NCBI GenBank assembly: GCA_045588655.1
Contig: JAZNEP010000023.1
Span: 17,996-81,995, forward strand
Direction: 5' to 3'
From: SVFI01 sp045588655
GTDB taxonomy: Bacteria > Bacillota > Clostridia > Lachnospirales > Lachnospiraceae
DNA length: 64,000 nt
The notes under the pieces are model-generated. The model worked only from the letters and a program-made list of their open reading frames with translations. It did not search any database and was not told the DNA's origin. Within the stretch, counting starts at the first letter, position 1, and each line of letters begins with the position of its first letter. A program made the translations under genes and the position numbers. Of the stretch, positions 1-9,166 are shown piece after piece.

Positions 1-1476
1 GCGCTTCCGGCGGGAGAACAGAGAAAAGCGAATGTTGCTATGTTTGTAGAAAAGACAGTGGACTTCGAAAAGACAAGTTTCCATGGGCTTTTTCAATTTA
101 TCCGCTACATGGAGCAATTAAAAAAATATGAGGTGGATTATGGGGAGGCAGCGACACTTGCAGAAAATGCAGACGTAGTGCGCATTATGACCATTCATAA
201 GAGCAAGGGGCTAGAGTTTCCTGTATGTTTTGTGGCGGGGTTGGACAAACGATATAATTTGCGTGATACGACAGGAACTATGCTGGTGGATGCAGATTGG
301 GGAATCGCGTCGGATTATGTGTTGCCTGAAAAAAATAGGACAGGAAAGACGTTGCGAAAAATGCTGTTGGCACAAAAAATGAAGAGAGATAGCATAGGAG
401 AAGAATTACGAATACTATACGTGGCGATGACGCGTGCAAAGGAGAAATTGATTCTAACGGCAGCACAAAAAGATCCGGAGAAAAAAAGATTGCAATGTGC
501 AGCGCTTGTAGATGGCAGAAGCGGTGAAATTCCAATTAGTGCTATTGCAGAAGCAGGATCGAATCTGACTTATCTGTTAATGGTCTGTGCAGCAGAAGAA
601 AGTTGCATGAAAGTAACTTATTGGGCGGAAAATGACCTGAAGCTTACACAGGTAGAGCAGCTGATGGAAAAGTCATTCCGAGAAGATAGATTGAGATTAC
701 TTGAGGGGAATGAAAAAACAGAAGAGATACAAGAGAGACTTGAAGAACTGCAAGAGCGGTTTGACTATGTTTATCCGCATGGAAATCTTTCAGCACTCTA
801 TACGAAGACGAGTGTGTCGGAGTTAAAGCATGCAGCAATGAGAGAGGAACATGTACCTGTGATGTTTGAAACAGAGGATGCGGAAAAAAGTTACTTGCCG
901 GCCTTTATGAGAGAAGAAAAGGTAATGCACGAAGGAGCGGCCAGGGGTAGTGCAATGCATCGTTTGCTGGAATTGATTGATTTTGAGAGCTACAGAAAGT
1001 GGATGGGGGATCAGAAGGAAGAGGCAATATTGCAGCGACTGTATCAAGACATCGCAAGTTGGGTTGAGGAAGGGAGAATCAGTGAGGAATATGCGAAGCT
1101 GATTTCGGAAACAAAAATTGTGCGATTTTTGAGAACTGATATTGTTAGGAGAATGGCAGAAGCACAGTCGCATAATCAGTTATTTAGAGAGCAGGCTTTT
1201 GTGCTTGCAGTTGGAGCGGATGAGTTAAATCCGGATTATCCGCCGGAAGAAAAAGTCTTGATTCAGGGGATTATCGACGTGTATTTTGAGGAAGAAGACG
1301 GGATTGTCATTTTGGACTATAAAACAGACAAGGTGATGGAAGCGTCAGAGTTGAAAGAGCGATATCGGACCCAGCTGGATTATTACGATGAAGCCATTTC
1401 ACGACTCACCCAAAAGCCGGTAAAAGAAAAAGTATTATACTCATTTTCGCTTATGGAAGAAGTAAGCTGGAAATAA
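1..1476 (+). CDS. addA: AddA helicase-nuclease, C-terminal part (5' truncated by window)
   Basis: The frame is open from base 1, so only the last 491 residues of a protein normally near 1200 residues are present. AddA is the UvrD-type helicase and one nuclease of AddAB, which processes double-strand breaks for recombination. Fragment residues 61-75 hold the late helicase motif TIHKSKGLEFP, and residues 139-149 hold YVAMTRAKEK. The C-terminal RecB-type nuclease domain shows His320, the GIID aspartate at 426, DYKTD at 439-443 and a following QLDYY. These are the expected PD-(D/E)XK catalytic residues. addB is presumably upstream outside the window. A bidirectional hairpin terminator follows directly. 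The family call is safe; only the missing N-terminus limits it. Confidence 0.95.
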   Translation, partial: ALPAGEQRKANVAMFVEKTVDFEKTSFHGLFQFIRYMEQLKKYEVDYGEAATLAENADVVRIMTIHKSKGLEFPVCFVAGLDKRYNLRDTTGTMLVDADWGIASDYVLPEKNRTGKTLRKMLLAQKMKRDSIGEELRILYVAMTRAKEKLILTAAQKDPEKKRLQCAALVDGRSGEIPISAIAEAGSNLTYLLMVCAAEESCMKVTYWAENDLKLTQVEQLMEKSFREDRLRLLEGNEKTEEIQERLEELQERFDYVYPHGNLSALYTKTSVSELKHAAMREEHVPVMFETEDAEKSYLPAFMREEKVMHEGAARGSAMHRLLELIDFESYRKWMGDQKEEAILQRLYQDIASWVEEGRISEEYAKLISETKIVRFLRTDIVRRMAEAQSHNQLFREQAFVLAVGADELNPDYPPEEKVLIQGIIDVYFEEEDGIVILDYKTDKVMEASELKERYRTQLDYYDEAISRLTQKPVKEKVLYSFSLMEEVSWK

Positions 1477-1478
1477 TG

Positions 1479-1531
1479 AAAAACTGCCAACCGGAGAGGA
1501 GGATATTACTCCCCACAGGTGGCAGTTTTTT
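1479..1531. terminator. Bidirectional intrinsic terminator
   Basis: An 11-bp inverted repeat (AAAAACTGCCA at 1479-1489, TGGCAGTTTTT at 1520-1530) has A/T runs on both sides. It sits between the convergent addA and GT2 genes and can serve both strands. Confidence 0.85.
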
Positions 1532-1535
1532 GTAG

Positions 1536-2543
1536 TTAAATACGCTGTGCTTCATTCAAATAAAAGGCGGATTTTTCTGAATCTCCCAGTTTTTCAAAGC
1601 AATCTGCAAGCTGTGCATTAGCATCGCGGGTTGTATGCAGATTCAGAAGACACGGTGTGGTAAGAGCGGCGCTTAGCCAAATCAAAGCTTCTTCATAGTC
1701 ACATTGAGACATGTAGTGCAAACCAAGCTCAAGACATATTTCTGCGCAGCCTTCCCCTTCACTGGTGACAGCCTTAGTTGTGTATTTGAAAAAATTTGCA
1801 ACTTCACCACGCAGACGGTATGCGCGTGACAGAATGCAGTAGGCTTCCATCTTTTCATCATTGCTGCGGGTATCATCTTGCACCGTGGAAAGGAAAGTAG
1901 GAATCGCATGGATAAAATCTGTTTTTTCACCTGCAATTAATAGTTCCTTAGCGTAGAGCGTGTGAAGATGTGAGCTCAGCCGGATATTATCGTGGTACAT
2001 TTTTTCAAATGCTTGTAAATCGCGTGAAGCATGGAATCCAGTAGGTTTATGTAAGATTTCGATGTCACTGTCGTAAATAATTGGATTTAAGGAGACAGCT
2101 TCGTGAATCGGGTTAAACCAAGTAAAGGTACGCAATCTTTTATATAGTTTTGGACGATATTCTTTGTCATAATTGTAAATCGTGTTATAGGATAATTGAT
2201 TACAGTAATACATTTGGACAATATCGATTTCTGGCAACAATCCCTTTTTGAGAAGGAGAAAACGTGCATGATTTTCTTCGTCCAGTACTTCGTCCGCATC
2301 TGCACAGTAAATATATTGGCAGGTGGCTTTGGAGAAGGAATAGTTACGTGCATCCGCAAAATTTCCGTTCCATGCAAAGTCGTAGATTTTGGAAGTGTAA
2401 TTTGCTGCAATTTCTTTTGTTCGGTCCGAGGAACCAGTGTCAACAATAATGATTTCATCCATAAGATCTGCGATGGAATCCAGACAACGTGCAAGTACCT
2501 CTTCCTCGTTTTTGACTATCATGCAGAGACTGATCGTAATCAT
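1536..2543 (-). CDS. Family 2 glycosyltransferase with TPR-like C-terminus
   Basis: 335 residues. The N-terminal GT-A fold starts with SLCMIVKNEE and VDTGSSDRT (residues 5-42), and the metal-binding DAD follows at about residue 82 (CADADEVLDEE). The acceptor region contains FNPIHEAV. From about residue 190 the protein is helical with TPR-like repeats (YAKELL, AYCILSRAYRLRGE, AQLADCFEKLGD). This architecture is typical of SunS-like GT2 enzymes that glycosylate proteins or surface glycans. The start lies 18 nt after the stop of the upstream pyruvyl transferase gene, so the two are probably cotranscribed. The acceptor and the sugar cannot be read from sequence. Confidence 0.85.
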   Translation of the reverse strand: MITISLCMIVKNEEEVLARCLDSIADLMDEIIIVDTGSSDRTKEIAANYTSKIYDFAWNGNFADARNYSFSKATCQYIYCADADEVLDEENHARFLLLKKGLLPEIDIVQMYYCNQLSYNTIYNYDKEYRPKLYKRLRTFTWFNPIHEAVSLNPIIYDSDIEILHKPTGFHASRDLQAFEKMYHDNIRLSSHLHTLYAKELLIAGEKTDFIHAIPTFLSTVQDDTRSNDEKMEAYCILSRAYRLRGEVANFFKYTTKAVTSEGEGCAEICLELGLHYMSQCDYEEALIWLSAALTTPCLLNLHTTRDANAQLADCFEKLGDSEKSAFYLNEAQRI

Positions 2544-2561
2544 ACAAAAACCTCCTTAGTA

Positions 2562-4283
2562 TCATTTGGTTTGCCAAATGGCTTCCGCGACCACTGTATC
2601 TAAGCAGACGAACGGAAGGTGCGGGATGTGATCTCCCGGATGGAACAGTTTCACCTTTTTACAGGTTGTTTTGTCATATATTGTTTTGTCACAAAAGGAT
2701 CCATCTTCCAGGTACCAGAACCATGTATCACCAATAAGAAAACGAATGCGCCATCCGGCAAATGCTTTCTCGCTATGTGTATATGGGCAAGAAAGAAATA
2801 CTTGATTGCCATCGTTTGCAACCGGATCAGATAGCTGGATTTCTTTGGTTTTAGGAGCCTTTCGTGTTTGCTTACCATTTATGAGAGAGTCCCAGTTTTT
2901 GGAAAAACTAACAGAAGCAGCTTTGCTCCAGCTATAGTAGGACATTTGATAAAAACGTGAGACTTCCTGTATTTCCTTTAGTTCGACTTTTAATTTGTTA
3001 TTAATGTCGGCTCTTGTGTTGAGCGTTTTATAAATTCGTCTGAATTTTCTTTTTAATCTTTTTTGGTTTTCCCTCCATGAGACAGCTTGATAAGCAGGTA
3101 TATTTTGGGAAAGATCATTATAGTCATAAGGTTCGTTGTTCATATTGTTTAATCCCAGTGCTTTCTTTATTCCATAAAACAAATGCTGATATACAGACAT
3201 GATATATGCTTCGTCTTTTACTACCTTTTCGTCCAGTATCTGTTCGATTTTAGTAAAAATCTCATCGGATGTTAATCCGCATACATCCATGCAGCGGTCT
3301 GAATATCCGACACAGTCATAGAAATGTTTTACTTTGGGATTCCAGATTAGGCCAATCGATGGAACCTGAAGCGAAAAGGCGATAATACTTGGGTGAAGTC
3401 GACAGGAGATGATGGCATCGAACGAGGAAATCGCTGAGACCAGTTTTTCCGGAGCATTCATGTTAAAGATACATTTTGTTTCATCTATGCCATGTTCCCG
3501 AATCAAATAGTCCATGAAGGCTTCGTCACCAAAGTGACCGCTTGTCAGCAGGCGATAATCATAGCCCAGCGCTTGGGCAGTGGATATAATATTTTTCCAG
3601 AGTGCCACGGCATCTTCCTTAGTAAAATCAATATGATTATCTGTAAAGCCGCTTGCCCGGAAAACAAAAATACCAATCGTTTTTTGTTTGGTATCTGCTT
3701 TAGGGCTCAGATAAGAACGAAAGGCTTCGCCGGTAAAGACAGCCGGGTCTGCGACGAGGTCGATAACCAAATTCGGATTAGTTTTGTATTTGTTTAGTTC
3801 TTCGATTCCGTCGCGCGTAGTAATCTGTTGCACGCAATCAAAATTAAGGGTGCGTTTCAGACGCTGACATTTTTCGTTTTCTTCTTCGTAGTGCTCAATA
3901 CCGATTGCAGAAAATAGAACCGGTTTTTGATAAGTTTGCGCTAACTCAATAGTAGAAGCAGTCCGTTCATAAAACATCTGGTATTTGTAATTGAACAGTG
4001 GTGCACCGCCAAAAAGAACCAGATCGGATTTTTTGACAATCCGGTGCATCGGACCGGATTGAAAACGATTTCCGAAAGCAATCAGTAACGGGTTTTTCGT
4101 CTGAAGGTACTTGGTTCCGACACTGGAGGCTGCACGACTGTCAATTCTGTAATCGCGTTCACTTAAGCCCAGATTGTGCATAACGGTTTTTATGAGTGCA
4201 ATGTCACAGGCTTCAATAATCTGATCACCCACATTATCCGAATCTCTGTTAGTTAAAAGTAAAAGTTGATATTTTCTTTTCAT
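2562..4283 (-). CDS. Polysaccharide pyruvyl transferase family protein with long C-terminal extension
   Basis: 573 residues. Residues 8-345 match the CsaB/WcaK-type polysaccharide pyruvyl transferase fold: NVGDQII near the start, VLFGGAPLF, LFSAIGIE, the late SAISSFDAIISCRLHPSIIAFSL region, and a SIGLIWNPK strand. The family adds ketal pyruvate to cell-surface sugars, or in some members acts as a glycosyltransferase-like enzyme. About 225 C-terminal residues beyond the domain are unassigned. They are rich in Lys, Arg and aromatics and may bind glycan or membrane. The downstream GT2-TPR gene is likely in the same transcript, suggesting modification of a surface glycan. The ribosome binding site is weak. 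Confidence 0.82.
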   Translation of the reverse strand: MKRKYQLLLLTNRDSDNVGDQIIEACDIALIKTVMHNLGLSERDYRIDSRAASSVGTKYLQTKNPLLIAFGNRFQSGPMHRIVKKSDLVLFGGAPLFNYKYQMFYERTASTIELAQTYQKPVLFSAIGIEHYEEENEKCQRLKRTLNFDCVQQITTRDGIEELNKYKTNPNLVIDLVADPAVFTGEAFRSYLSPKADTKQKTIGIFVFRASGFTDNHIDFTKEDAVALWKNIISTAQALGYDYRLLTSGHFGDEAFMDYLIREHGIDETKCIFNMNAPEKLVSAISSFDAIISCRLHPSIIAFSLQVPSIGLIWNPKVKHFYDCVGYSDRCMDVCGLTSDEIFTKIEQILDEKVVKDEAYIMSVYQHLFYGIKKALGLNNMNNEPYDYNDLSQNIPAYQAVSWRENQKRLKRKFRRIYKTLNTRADINNKLKVELKEIQEVSRFYQMSYYSWSKAASVSFSKNWDSLINGKQTRKAPKTKEIQLSDPVANDGNQVFLSCPYTHSEKAFAGWRIRFLIGDTWFWYLEDGSFCDKTIYDKTTCKKVKLFHPGDHIPHLPFVCLDTVVAEAIWQTK

Positions 4284-4319
4284 GATTCGTCCAATTCTTA
4301 GTAATTTTCAATCTGTTTT

Positions 4320-4347
4320 TTTATATTCAAATAGCCTGATATGTAAA
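4320..4347 (-). promoter_or_regulatory. Possible promoter for the glycan gene pair
   Basis: On the minus strand TTTACA (4347-4342), 16 nt and TATAAA (4325-4320) lie upstream of the pyruvyl transferase gene. It overlaps the hairpin at 4331-4361. This is a weak match. Confidence 0.35.
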
Positions 4348-4361
4348 CAATATCAGGCTAT
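4331..4361 (-). terminator. Stem-loop after thiT, possible terminator
   Basis: An 11-bp perfect inverted repeat (ATAGCCTGATA / TATCAGGCTAT) has a 9-nt loop. It lies between thiT and the next minus-strand gene. The downstream sequence on the minus strand is only partly U-rich, so termination may be inefficient. Confidence 0.45.
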
Positions 4362-4417
4362 CAGTATAGTGCAAGTATATCATACCCTATAAAATGTGTA
4401 AATTAGTTAGATGAAGA

Positions 4418-5092
4418 TTAGTCTTGACTAAGCTGTTGCACTTTATCCAGGGCTCTTTTGACCGGTGGTAAACTGATAACAATGAGTGTGACAATCATCT
4501 CAATCAGGATGTAGCTGTAGTTATAAACAATAGGATAGATGGTTTTGAGGGAGAGAGGAAAACTCTCCGGCATATAGTCCATCCAGTATAAATAGCCGCC
4601 GATTGTGTGGAAGAGACCTCGCAGAAAACAGGCTGATATATAACCTATAGCTAACCCGTGCTTTCTTTTAAACCATAAGCCTGCGATACCAAGTGCCGTA
4701 AAAGCAAAAAAGTAATCGCAACATGTCTGGAATGGGGTAAGAAAATAGCTTCCGCCACTTTGTATAAATTGAAGGATGCTATAAGAAAAAGCGGTAAGTA
4801 CACCGATTTTAATACCGTATAGGTATCCGATATAGCAGATAAAAAACATACTGAAAAGTGTAACGGAGCCGCCCATCGGCATTTCATATTTGATATAGGA
4901 TGTTACAAATGCCAGAGCTAGTGCAATGCCGGCAAAAGCAAGTTGCTTGGCATTGAGTTTACGGGTCTTTTGAGTACGACCTGCGACAAGCGTAGTCAGC
5001 AACATGACAACTAAAATTAGTATAGCTAGAGCAATATACCCCGGTTGGGTGAGTGCATAGTAGCCATCTTCAGTAGAAATAAAATTTGACAT
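4418..5092 (-). CDS. thiT: Energy-coupled thiamine transporter S component ThiT
   Basis: 224 residues, about six membrane helices. ThiT is the substrate-binding S component of an ECF transporter that brings thiamine across the membrane with a shared EcfAAT energizing module, which is not in this window. Family signatures seen are the short N-terminal helix before AFAGIALALAFVTSYIK, the MPMGGSVTLFSM loop, GIKIGVLTAFSYSILQF and a CDYFFAFTALGIAGL helix. The upstream TPP riboswitch independently supports thiamine as substrate. The start is set by AGGAGG at 5106-5101, 8 nt before the ATG. The N-terminus is about 25 residues longer than minimal ThiT proteins. Confidence 0.93.
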   Translation of the reverse strand: MSNFISTEDGYYALTQPGYIALAILILVVMLLTTLVAGRTQKTRKLNAKQLAFAGIALALAFVTSYIKYEMPMGGSVTLFSMFFICYIGYLYGIKIGVLTAFSYSILQFIQSGGSYFLTPFQTCCDYFFAFTALGIAGLWFKRKHGLAIGYISACFLRGLFHTIGGYLYWMDYMPESFPLSLKTIYPIVYNYSYILIEMIVTLIVISLPPVKRALDKVQQLSQD

Positions 5093-5100
5093 AAAAAAAT

Positions 5101-5121
5101 CCTCCTTTGTCTGTCAGGAGG
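5101..5121 (-). promoter_or_regulatory. Ribosome-binding-site hairpin downstream of the TPP riboswitch
   Basis: On the minus strand CCTCCT (5121-5116), a 9-nt loop and AGGAGG (5106-5101) form a perfect 6-bp stem that buries the thiT Shine-Dalgarno sequence. It is followed at once by A and seven T. It could therefore act as a translation block and also resembles a short intrinsic terminator. It is the probable expression platform of the riboswitch. Confidence 0.65.
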
Positions 5122-5171
5122 GGAGTAATAAGTGATAGATAAATAAAAACGCGCGCCATTTTCGTTTATCA

Positions 5172-5262
5172 ATGCTTCCTTACGCGGGTATTAACCCGAT
5201 CAAGTAGTGAGGGTCAGAGTACAAATGAATACTCAATCTCAGCCTTAGCTCCCCTAGCGGTT
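5172..5262 (-). promoter_or_regulatory. TPP (thiamin pyrophosphate) riboswitch, THI element
   Basis: Read on the minus strand, the aptamer shows all the conserved blocks in order: AGGGGAGCT, GGCTGAGA, TGACCCTC, CTTGATCGGGTTAATACC, and CGCGTAAGGAAGC. P1 closes between CTAGGGGAGC and the terminal AAGGAAGC region. It lies about 80 nt upstream of the thiT start and should lower thiT expression when TPP is abundant. Confidence 0.96.
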
Positions 5263-5341
5263 ATGTTAATAAAACAAAAATAACATAGCTGATTTTTGAA
5301 TTTGTGTCAAGCTTTTTTTGATTTTCTTATGGAATGGGTAG

Positions 5342-5350
5342 TGATATAAT
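5342..5350 (+). promoter_or_regulatory. Extended -10 promoter for the HAD-CPBP gene
   Basis: TGATATAAT (TGnTATAAT) lies 35 nt before the start of the HAD-CPBP gene. No good -35 hexamer is seen, which is common for extended -10 promoters. Confidence 0.55.
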
Positions 5351-5385
5351 GTATGTGAATTAGAGAATAAGCAGAGGAAAAAGCG

Positions 5386-6735
5386 ATGTATCAATGTGTG
5401 TTATTTGATCTGGAAGGAACCCTGATCGATTTGCAGGAAAATGCAGATATAAAAGATGTGACAGGAAAGGAAATAGATGTTTTATACCCGGGAATAAGGG
5501 ACATGCTATGCCGTTTGGCAGCAAGACAGATTGTGTTGGCAGTCGCATCCGACAGGCCAAAAGAACAGATTTGTGAACTACTCAAATATATCGAAATCGA
5601 TGGTTATTTTTCACTGGTTGTAGGAAATGATTCGGATATGGATGTGTCCGGAAAGGAAAAGATAACAATTCTGCAAGAGGGAGTAAAACAACTGAAAAAG
5701 AAAACCGGCAGACGTTTAGGAAAAGAAAATGTAATGATAGTCGGAGATCGAAGGTGTGATTTGGAAGCCGCTATGGTGCTGGGAGTAACGGGTGTGGAAG
5801 TCAGCTATGGATATGCAGAGGATGGGGAGCTGATGCGTATGACACCGGATGCTCTGGTGGATGATGTAGAGCAGTTGGAAGAAGTAATTACGGGAGAAAA
5901 AGGATATTATCGGTATCGTGACAAATCAGCGTTTTTAAAAACAATTGAAATTTTGCGACCTTTTTTATTGTACTGGGCGCTGGAACTTATCATATATAAT
6001 TTACTCTATTTGACTAGTAGCCAAATCTTGTTGCAAGGGCAAAATGGACAGCAACTGTCAGTCTGGCTGAATGCGGCTACAGCAATTGCTACATGGCCGA
6101 TGCTCAGCGTTCTTTACAGGCGTAGTTATATTGGAGATACTTCACCTGTAGTGACACGACGTAAGTCGGTGCGTTTTAGCCAAGATAGTATACTAGTTGT
6201 GGTTTATGCGGTGGCAATTGCAGTCGGTTTAAACATATTGATTGCACATCTTAGAATCATAGCAATCTCTGATACTTATGAACGGGTGTCGTCGACACAA
6301 TATTCGGTATCGCTCTTAGTGGGGCTAGTAATCTATGGGATTTTGACTCCATTTACAGAAGAGCTTATGTTTCGGGGGATCTTATACAATCGTATTCGTA
6401 AATATTTTCCGGTGCCGATGGCGATTATGCTGTCGAGTCTTATTTTTGCATGTTATCATGGAAATCTGGTGCAAATGTTATATGCTGGTATTATGGGGAT
6501 GGTAATGGCAATGCTTTACGAGTACTATGATCGATTGTTGGCTGCGCCGGTGTTATTTCATTGTGCAGCAAACATAATGGTGTATGCGCTCTCAAAGAGT
6601 AATGTGTTTGCGCAGAGCAATGGGCCGGTGTTGCAGGGAGTGGTTCTTCTTGCGGTGGCAGCAGGAATCAGTTGCTGGTATATCAAATGTTTTGCACAGA
6701 AAGCAAGTCGAAGGGGACAAAGAAAGCGGAAATAG
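5386..6735 (+). CDS. Fusion of HAD-type phosphatase and CPBP intramembrane metalloprotease
   Basis: 449 residues with two domains in one frame. Residues 1-170 are a HAD hydrolase of the phosphoglycolate-phosphatase type: DLEGT at 8-12, a VASDRP motif II, and GDRRCDLEAA motif IV. The second catalytic Asp of the usual DxDGT is Glu10 here. Residues 185-445 form a multipass membrane CPBP (CAAX protease and bacteriocin-processing) domain with Glu325-Glu326 and Arg330 in EELMFRG, His358 in FACYHGN, and His392 with Asn396. Both halves thus keep most catalytic residues. No frameshift or second start with a ribosome binding site is evident at the junction. CPBP proteins cleave membrane substrates or act in bacteriocin immunity. 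What the fused phosphatase does is unknown. Confidence 0.85.
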   Translation: MYQCVLFDLEGTLIDLQENADIKDVTGKEIDVLYPGIRDMLCRLAARQIVLAVASDRPKEQICELLKYIEIDGYFSLVVGNDSDMDVSGKEKITILQEGVKQLKKKTGRRLGKENVMIVGDRRCDLEAAMVLGVTGVEVSYGYAEDGELMRMTPDALVDDVEQLEEVITGEKGYYRYRDKSAFLKTIEILRPFLLYWALELIIYNLLYLTSSQILLQGQNGQQLSVWLNAATAIATWPMLSVLYRRSYIGDTSPVVTRRKSVRFSQDSILVVVYAVAIAVGLNILIAHLRIIAISDTYERVSSTQYSVSLLVGLVIYGILTPFTEELMFRGILYNRIRKYFPVPMAIMLSSLIFACYHGNLVQMLYAGIMGMVMAMLYEYYDRLLAAPVLFHCAANIMVYALSKSNVFAQSNGPVLQGVVLLAVAAGISCWYIKCFAQKASRRGQRKRK

Positions 6736-6754
6736 AAAGTGGAGATAAGACAGA

Positions 6755-9166
6755 ATGATTAAAATATCAGTCCGTAATCTGGTAGAATTCATCCTGCGGG
6801 AGGGCGACATAGATAACCGTATATCGGGAGTGCGGGAAGATGCGATGCAGGAAGGAAGCCGGATTCATCGAATGATCCAGAAGCGTATGGGAATTGAATA
6901 TGAAGCGGAAGTACCCTTGAAATTTCAGGTAGATAATGACAATTATGTCATACAGATAGAAGGAAGAGCCGATGGGATTATCCGGCATGGGGATCAGGTG
7001 ATTGTGGATGAGATTAAAGGGACTTATCGGGAGCTACGCTTTATTACACAGCCTGTGGAGGTGCATCTGGCACAGGCCAAATGCTATGCCTATTTTCTGG
7101 CATCAAAGGAAAATCTTAGACAAATTGATGTGCGTATGACGTATTGCAATATGGATACCGAAGAAATTAAGTATTTTCAAAATAGATATACATTTTCAGA
7201 GCTGAACGAGTTTTTCGAGCAAATTATGTCAGAGTATAGAAAATGGGCAGATTTTGAGTACGAGTGGAAAAAAACAAGGCAGGAAAGTATCCATTCTCTG
7301 GTGTTTCCGTTTGCATATCGAGAAGGACAAAAGGAACTGGCCGGACATGTCTACCAGACGATATGCCATAAGAAAAAGCTGTTTATCCAGGCACCGACCG
7401 GAGTGGGGAAAACAATTTCAACTGTATTCCCGGCGGTAAAGGCGGTGGGAGAGGGAAAAGCAGACAAGCTATTTTATCTTACAGCCAAGACAATTACCAG
7501 AACCGTAGCAGAGGAGACATTTTCGCTATTACAGGAAAATGGTTTGCGATATAAAACGTTGACGTTGACAGCGAAAGAAAAAGTATGTCCGCTGGAGGAA
7601 ATGAAATGCAATCCGGAACATTGTCCTTATGCGCGTGGCCATTACAGTCGAATTAATGATGCAATGTACGATATGCTGATAACGGAAGAGTGTTTTGATC
7701 GAAATAGAATTTTGGAATATGCAAACCGTCATGAAGTGTGTCCGTTTGAAATGTCATTGGATATGAGCTTATTTGCGGATGTGGTCATATGCGATTACAA
7801 TTATTTGTTCGATCCGTATGTGCATTTGAAACGTTTTTTTGTAGAGGGTGGTAAGGGACCCTATATTTTTTTGATTGACGAGGCACACAATCTGGTAGAG
7901 CGTGGGCGTGAAATGTATAGTGCGCAGATGGTAAAAGAGGATTTTCTGGCATTAAAAAAACTTATAAAACCCTATCACACAAAGCTTGAAAAATATATTG
8001 ATCGATGTAACAAAGAGCTTCTTTCATTAAAAAAACAGATGGATTACGATGATATACCGGAAACAACAGGTGCATTTGCAGCGCAGCTGACAAGGCTTCA
8101 TGGTGCGATAAATACGTATTTGGACGAACATGAGGAGAGTCCGGTCAGAGAGGAACTGTTAGAGTTTTATTTCCAAGCGGGGCGCTATTTAGATGTCAAT
8201 GAGAGGCTGGATGAAAACTATATTACGTATACCAAGATGCAGGAGGATGGGAGTTTTTGTATACGGCAGTTTTGTGTAAATCCATCCGCGCGATTGAAGG
8301 AATGTATGGAAGGAGGAGTGGCTTCGGTATTGTTTTCGGCCACATTTCTACCGATTCAGTATTATAAAGAGTTGTTAGGCGGAACTGCGCAAGATTTTGA
8401 AGTATATGCAAAAACAACGTTCCGACCGGAACAGATGAAGCTGATGATTGGAAAAGATGTGACAAGTCGGTATGCTCGTAGAAATGAGATAGAATATCAC
8501 AATATTGCACACTATGTTCATCAGATTGTGAGTCAAAGATGTGGGAACTATATGGTGTTTTGTCCGTCGCATCAATTTCTTAATCAGGTTTACGAAGCGT
8601 ATTTGAATTACTTTTATGATCCGCAGAAAGAAGAATGTATTGTGCAATCAGAGTATATGAATGAAGAAGCAAGGGAGGAGTTTTTGTCTCGCTTTATCGA
8701 TGTTCAGACGCAAACATCATTCATTCCGGAGGGGAAAATATGCATGGAAATTGAGATTGAAAACAAAAGTATCGTTGGATTTTGCGTGCTTGGAGGAATA
8801 TTTTCAGAAGGGATTGATTTGAAAGGAGAAGCTCTGATTGGGGCGATCATTATTGGGACAGGACTACCGCAGGTTTGCAGAGAGAGAGAAATACTCAGAG
8901 AGTATTTTGACAAAGACGGACAGGACGGGTTTGATTATGCGTACCGTTATCCTGGCATGAATAAAGTCCTGCAGGCGGCAGGACGTGTCATCCGCAGTAC
9001 GGATGACAGAGGAGTTATCGCACTACTAGATGACCGATTTTTGCAACCTGCATATAAAAAAATGTTCCCGAGAGAATGGGAGCAGGTGGACATTGTTTCC
9101 ATGGAACAATGTCAGGGGGCAGTTGGAGAGTTCTGGCAAGAAATGAGAGATTCGTCTTTTGGATGA
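6755..9166 (+). CDS. XPD/Rad3-like DNA helicase with N-terminal PD-(D/E)XK nuclease-like domain
   Basis: 803 residues. Residues 1-150 resemble the Cas4/AddB-type PD-(D/E)XK fold: GSRIHRMI, EGRADGII, VDEIKGTY and QAKCYAYF supply the expected His, Asp, Glu-x-Lys and Gln. The helicase part has Walker A APTGVGKT at 213-220, four Cys (278, 285, 290, 329) placed like the iron-sulfur cluster of XPD and DinG, and DEAH at 375-378. The C-terminal motif QAAGRVIRS is also present. It probably unwinds DNA in repair. Such proteins are often labelled DinG-like, but in DinG the nuclease is a DEDDh type, so this is a distinct architecture. It starts 19 nt after the upstream gene and is probably in the same operon. 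Confidence 0.85.
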   Translation: MIKISVRNLVEFILREGDIDNRISGVREDAMQEGSRIHRMIQKRMGIEYEAEVPLKFQVDNDNYVIQIEGRADGIIRHGDQVIVDEIKGTYRELRFITQPVEVHLAQAKCYAYFLASKENLRQIDVRMTYCNMDTEEIKYFQNRYTFSELNEFFEQIMSEYRKWADFEYEWKKTRQESIHSLVFPFAYREGQKELAGHVYQTICHKKKLFIQAPTGVGKTISTVFPAVKAVGEGKADKLFYLTAKTITRTVAEETFSLLQENGLRYKTLTLTAKEKVCPLEEMKCNPEHCPYARGHYSRINDAMYDMLITEECFDRNRILEYANRHEVCPFEMSLDMSLFADVVICDYNYLFDPYVHLKRFFVEGGKGPYIFLIDEAHNLVERGREMYSAQMVKEDFLALKKLIKPYHTKLEKYIDRCNKELLSLKKQMDYDDIPETTGAFAAQLTRLHGAINTYLDEHEESPVREELLEFYFQAGRYLDVNERLDENYITYTKMQEDGSFCIRQFCVNPSARLKECMEGGVASVLFSATFLPIQYYKELLGGTAQDFEVYAKTTFRPEQMKLMIGKDVTSRYARRNEIEYHNIAHYVHQIVSQRCGNYMVFCPSHQFLNQVYEAYLNYFYDPQKEECIVQSEYMNEEAREEFLSRFIDVQTQTSFIPEGKICMEIEIENKSIVGFCVLGGIFSEGIDLKGEALIGAIIIGTGLPQVCREREILREYFDKDGQDGFDYAYRYPGMNKVLQAAGRVIRSTDDRGVIALLDDRFLQPAYKKMFPREWEQVDIVSMEQCQGAVGEFWQEMRDSSFG

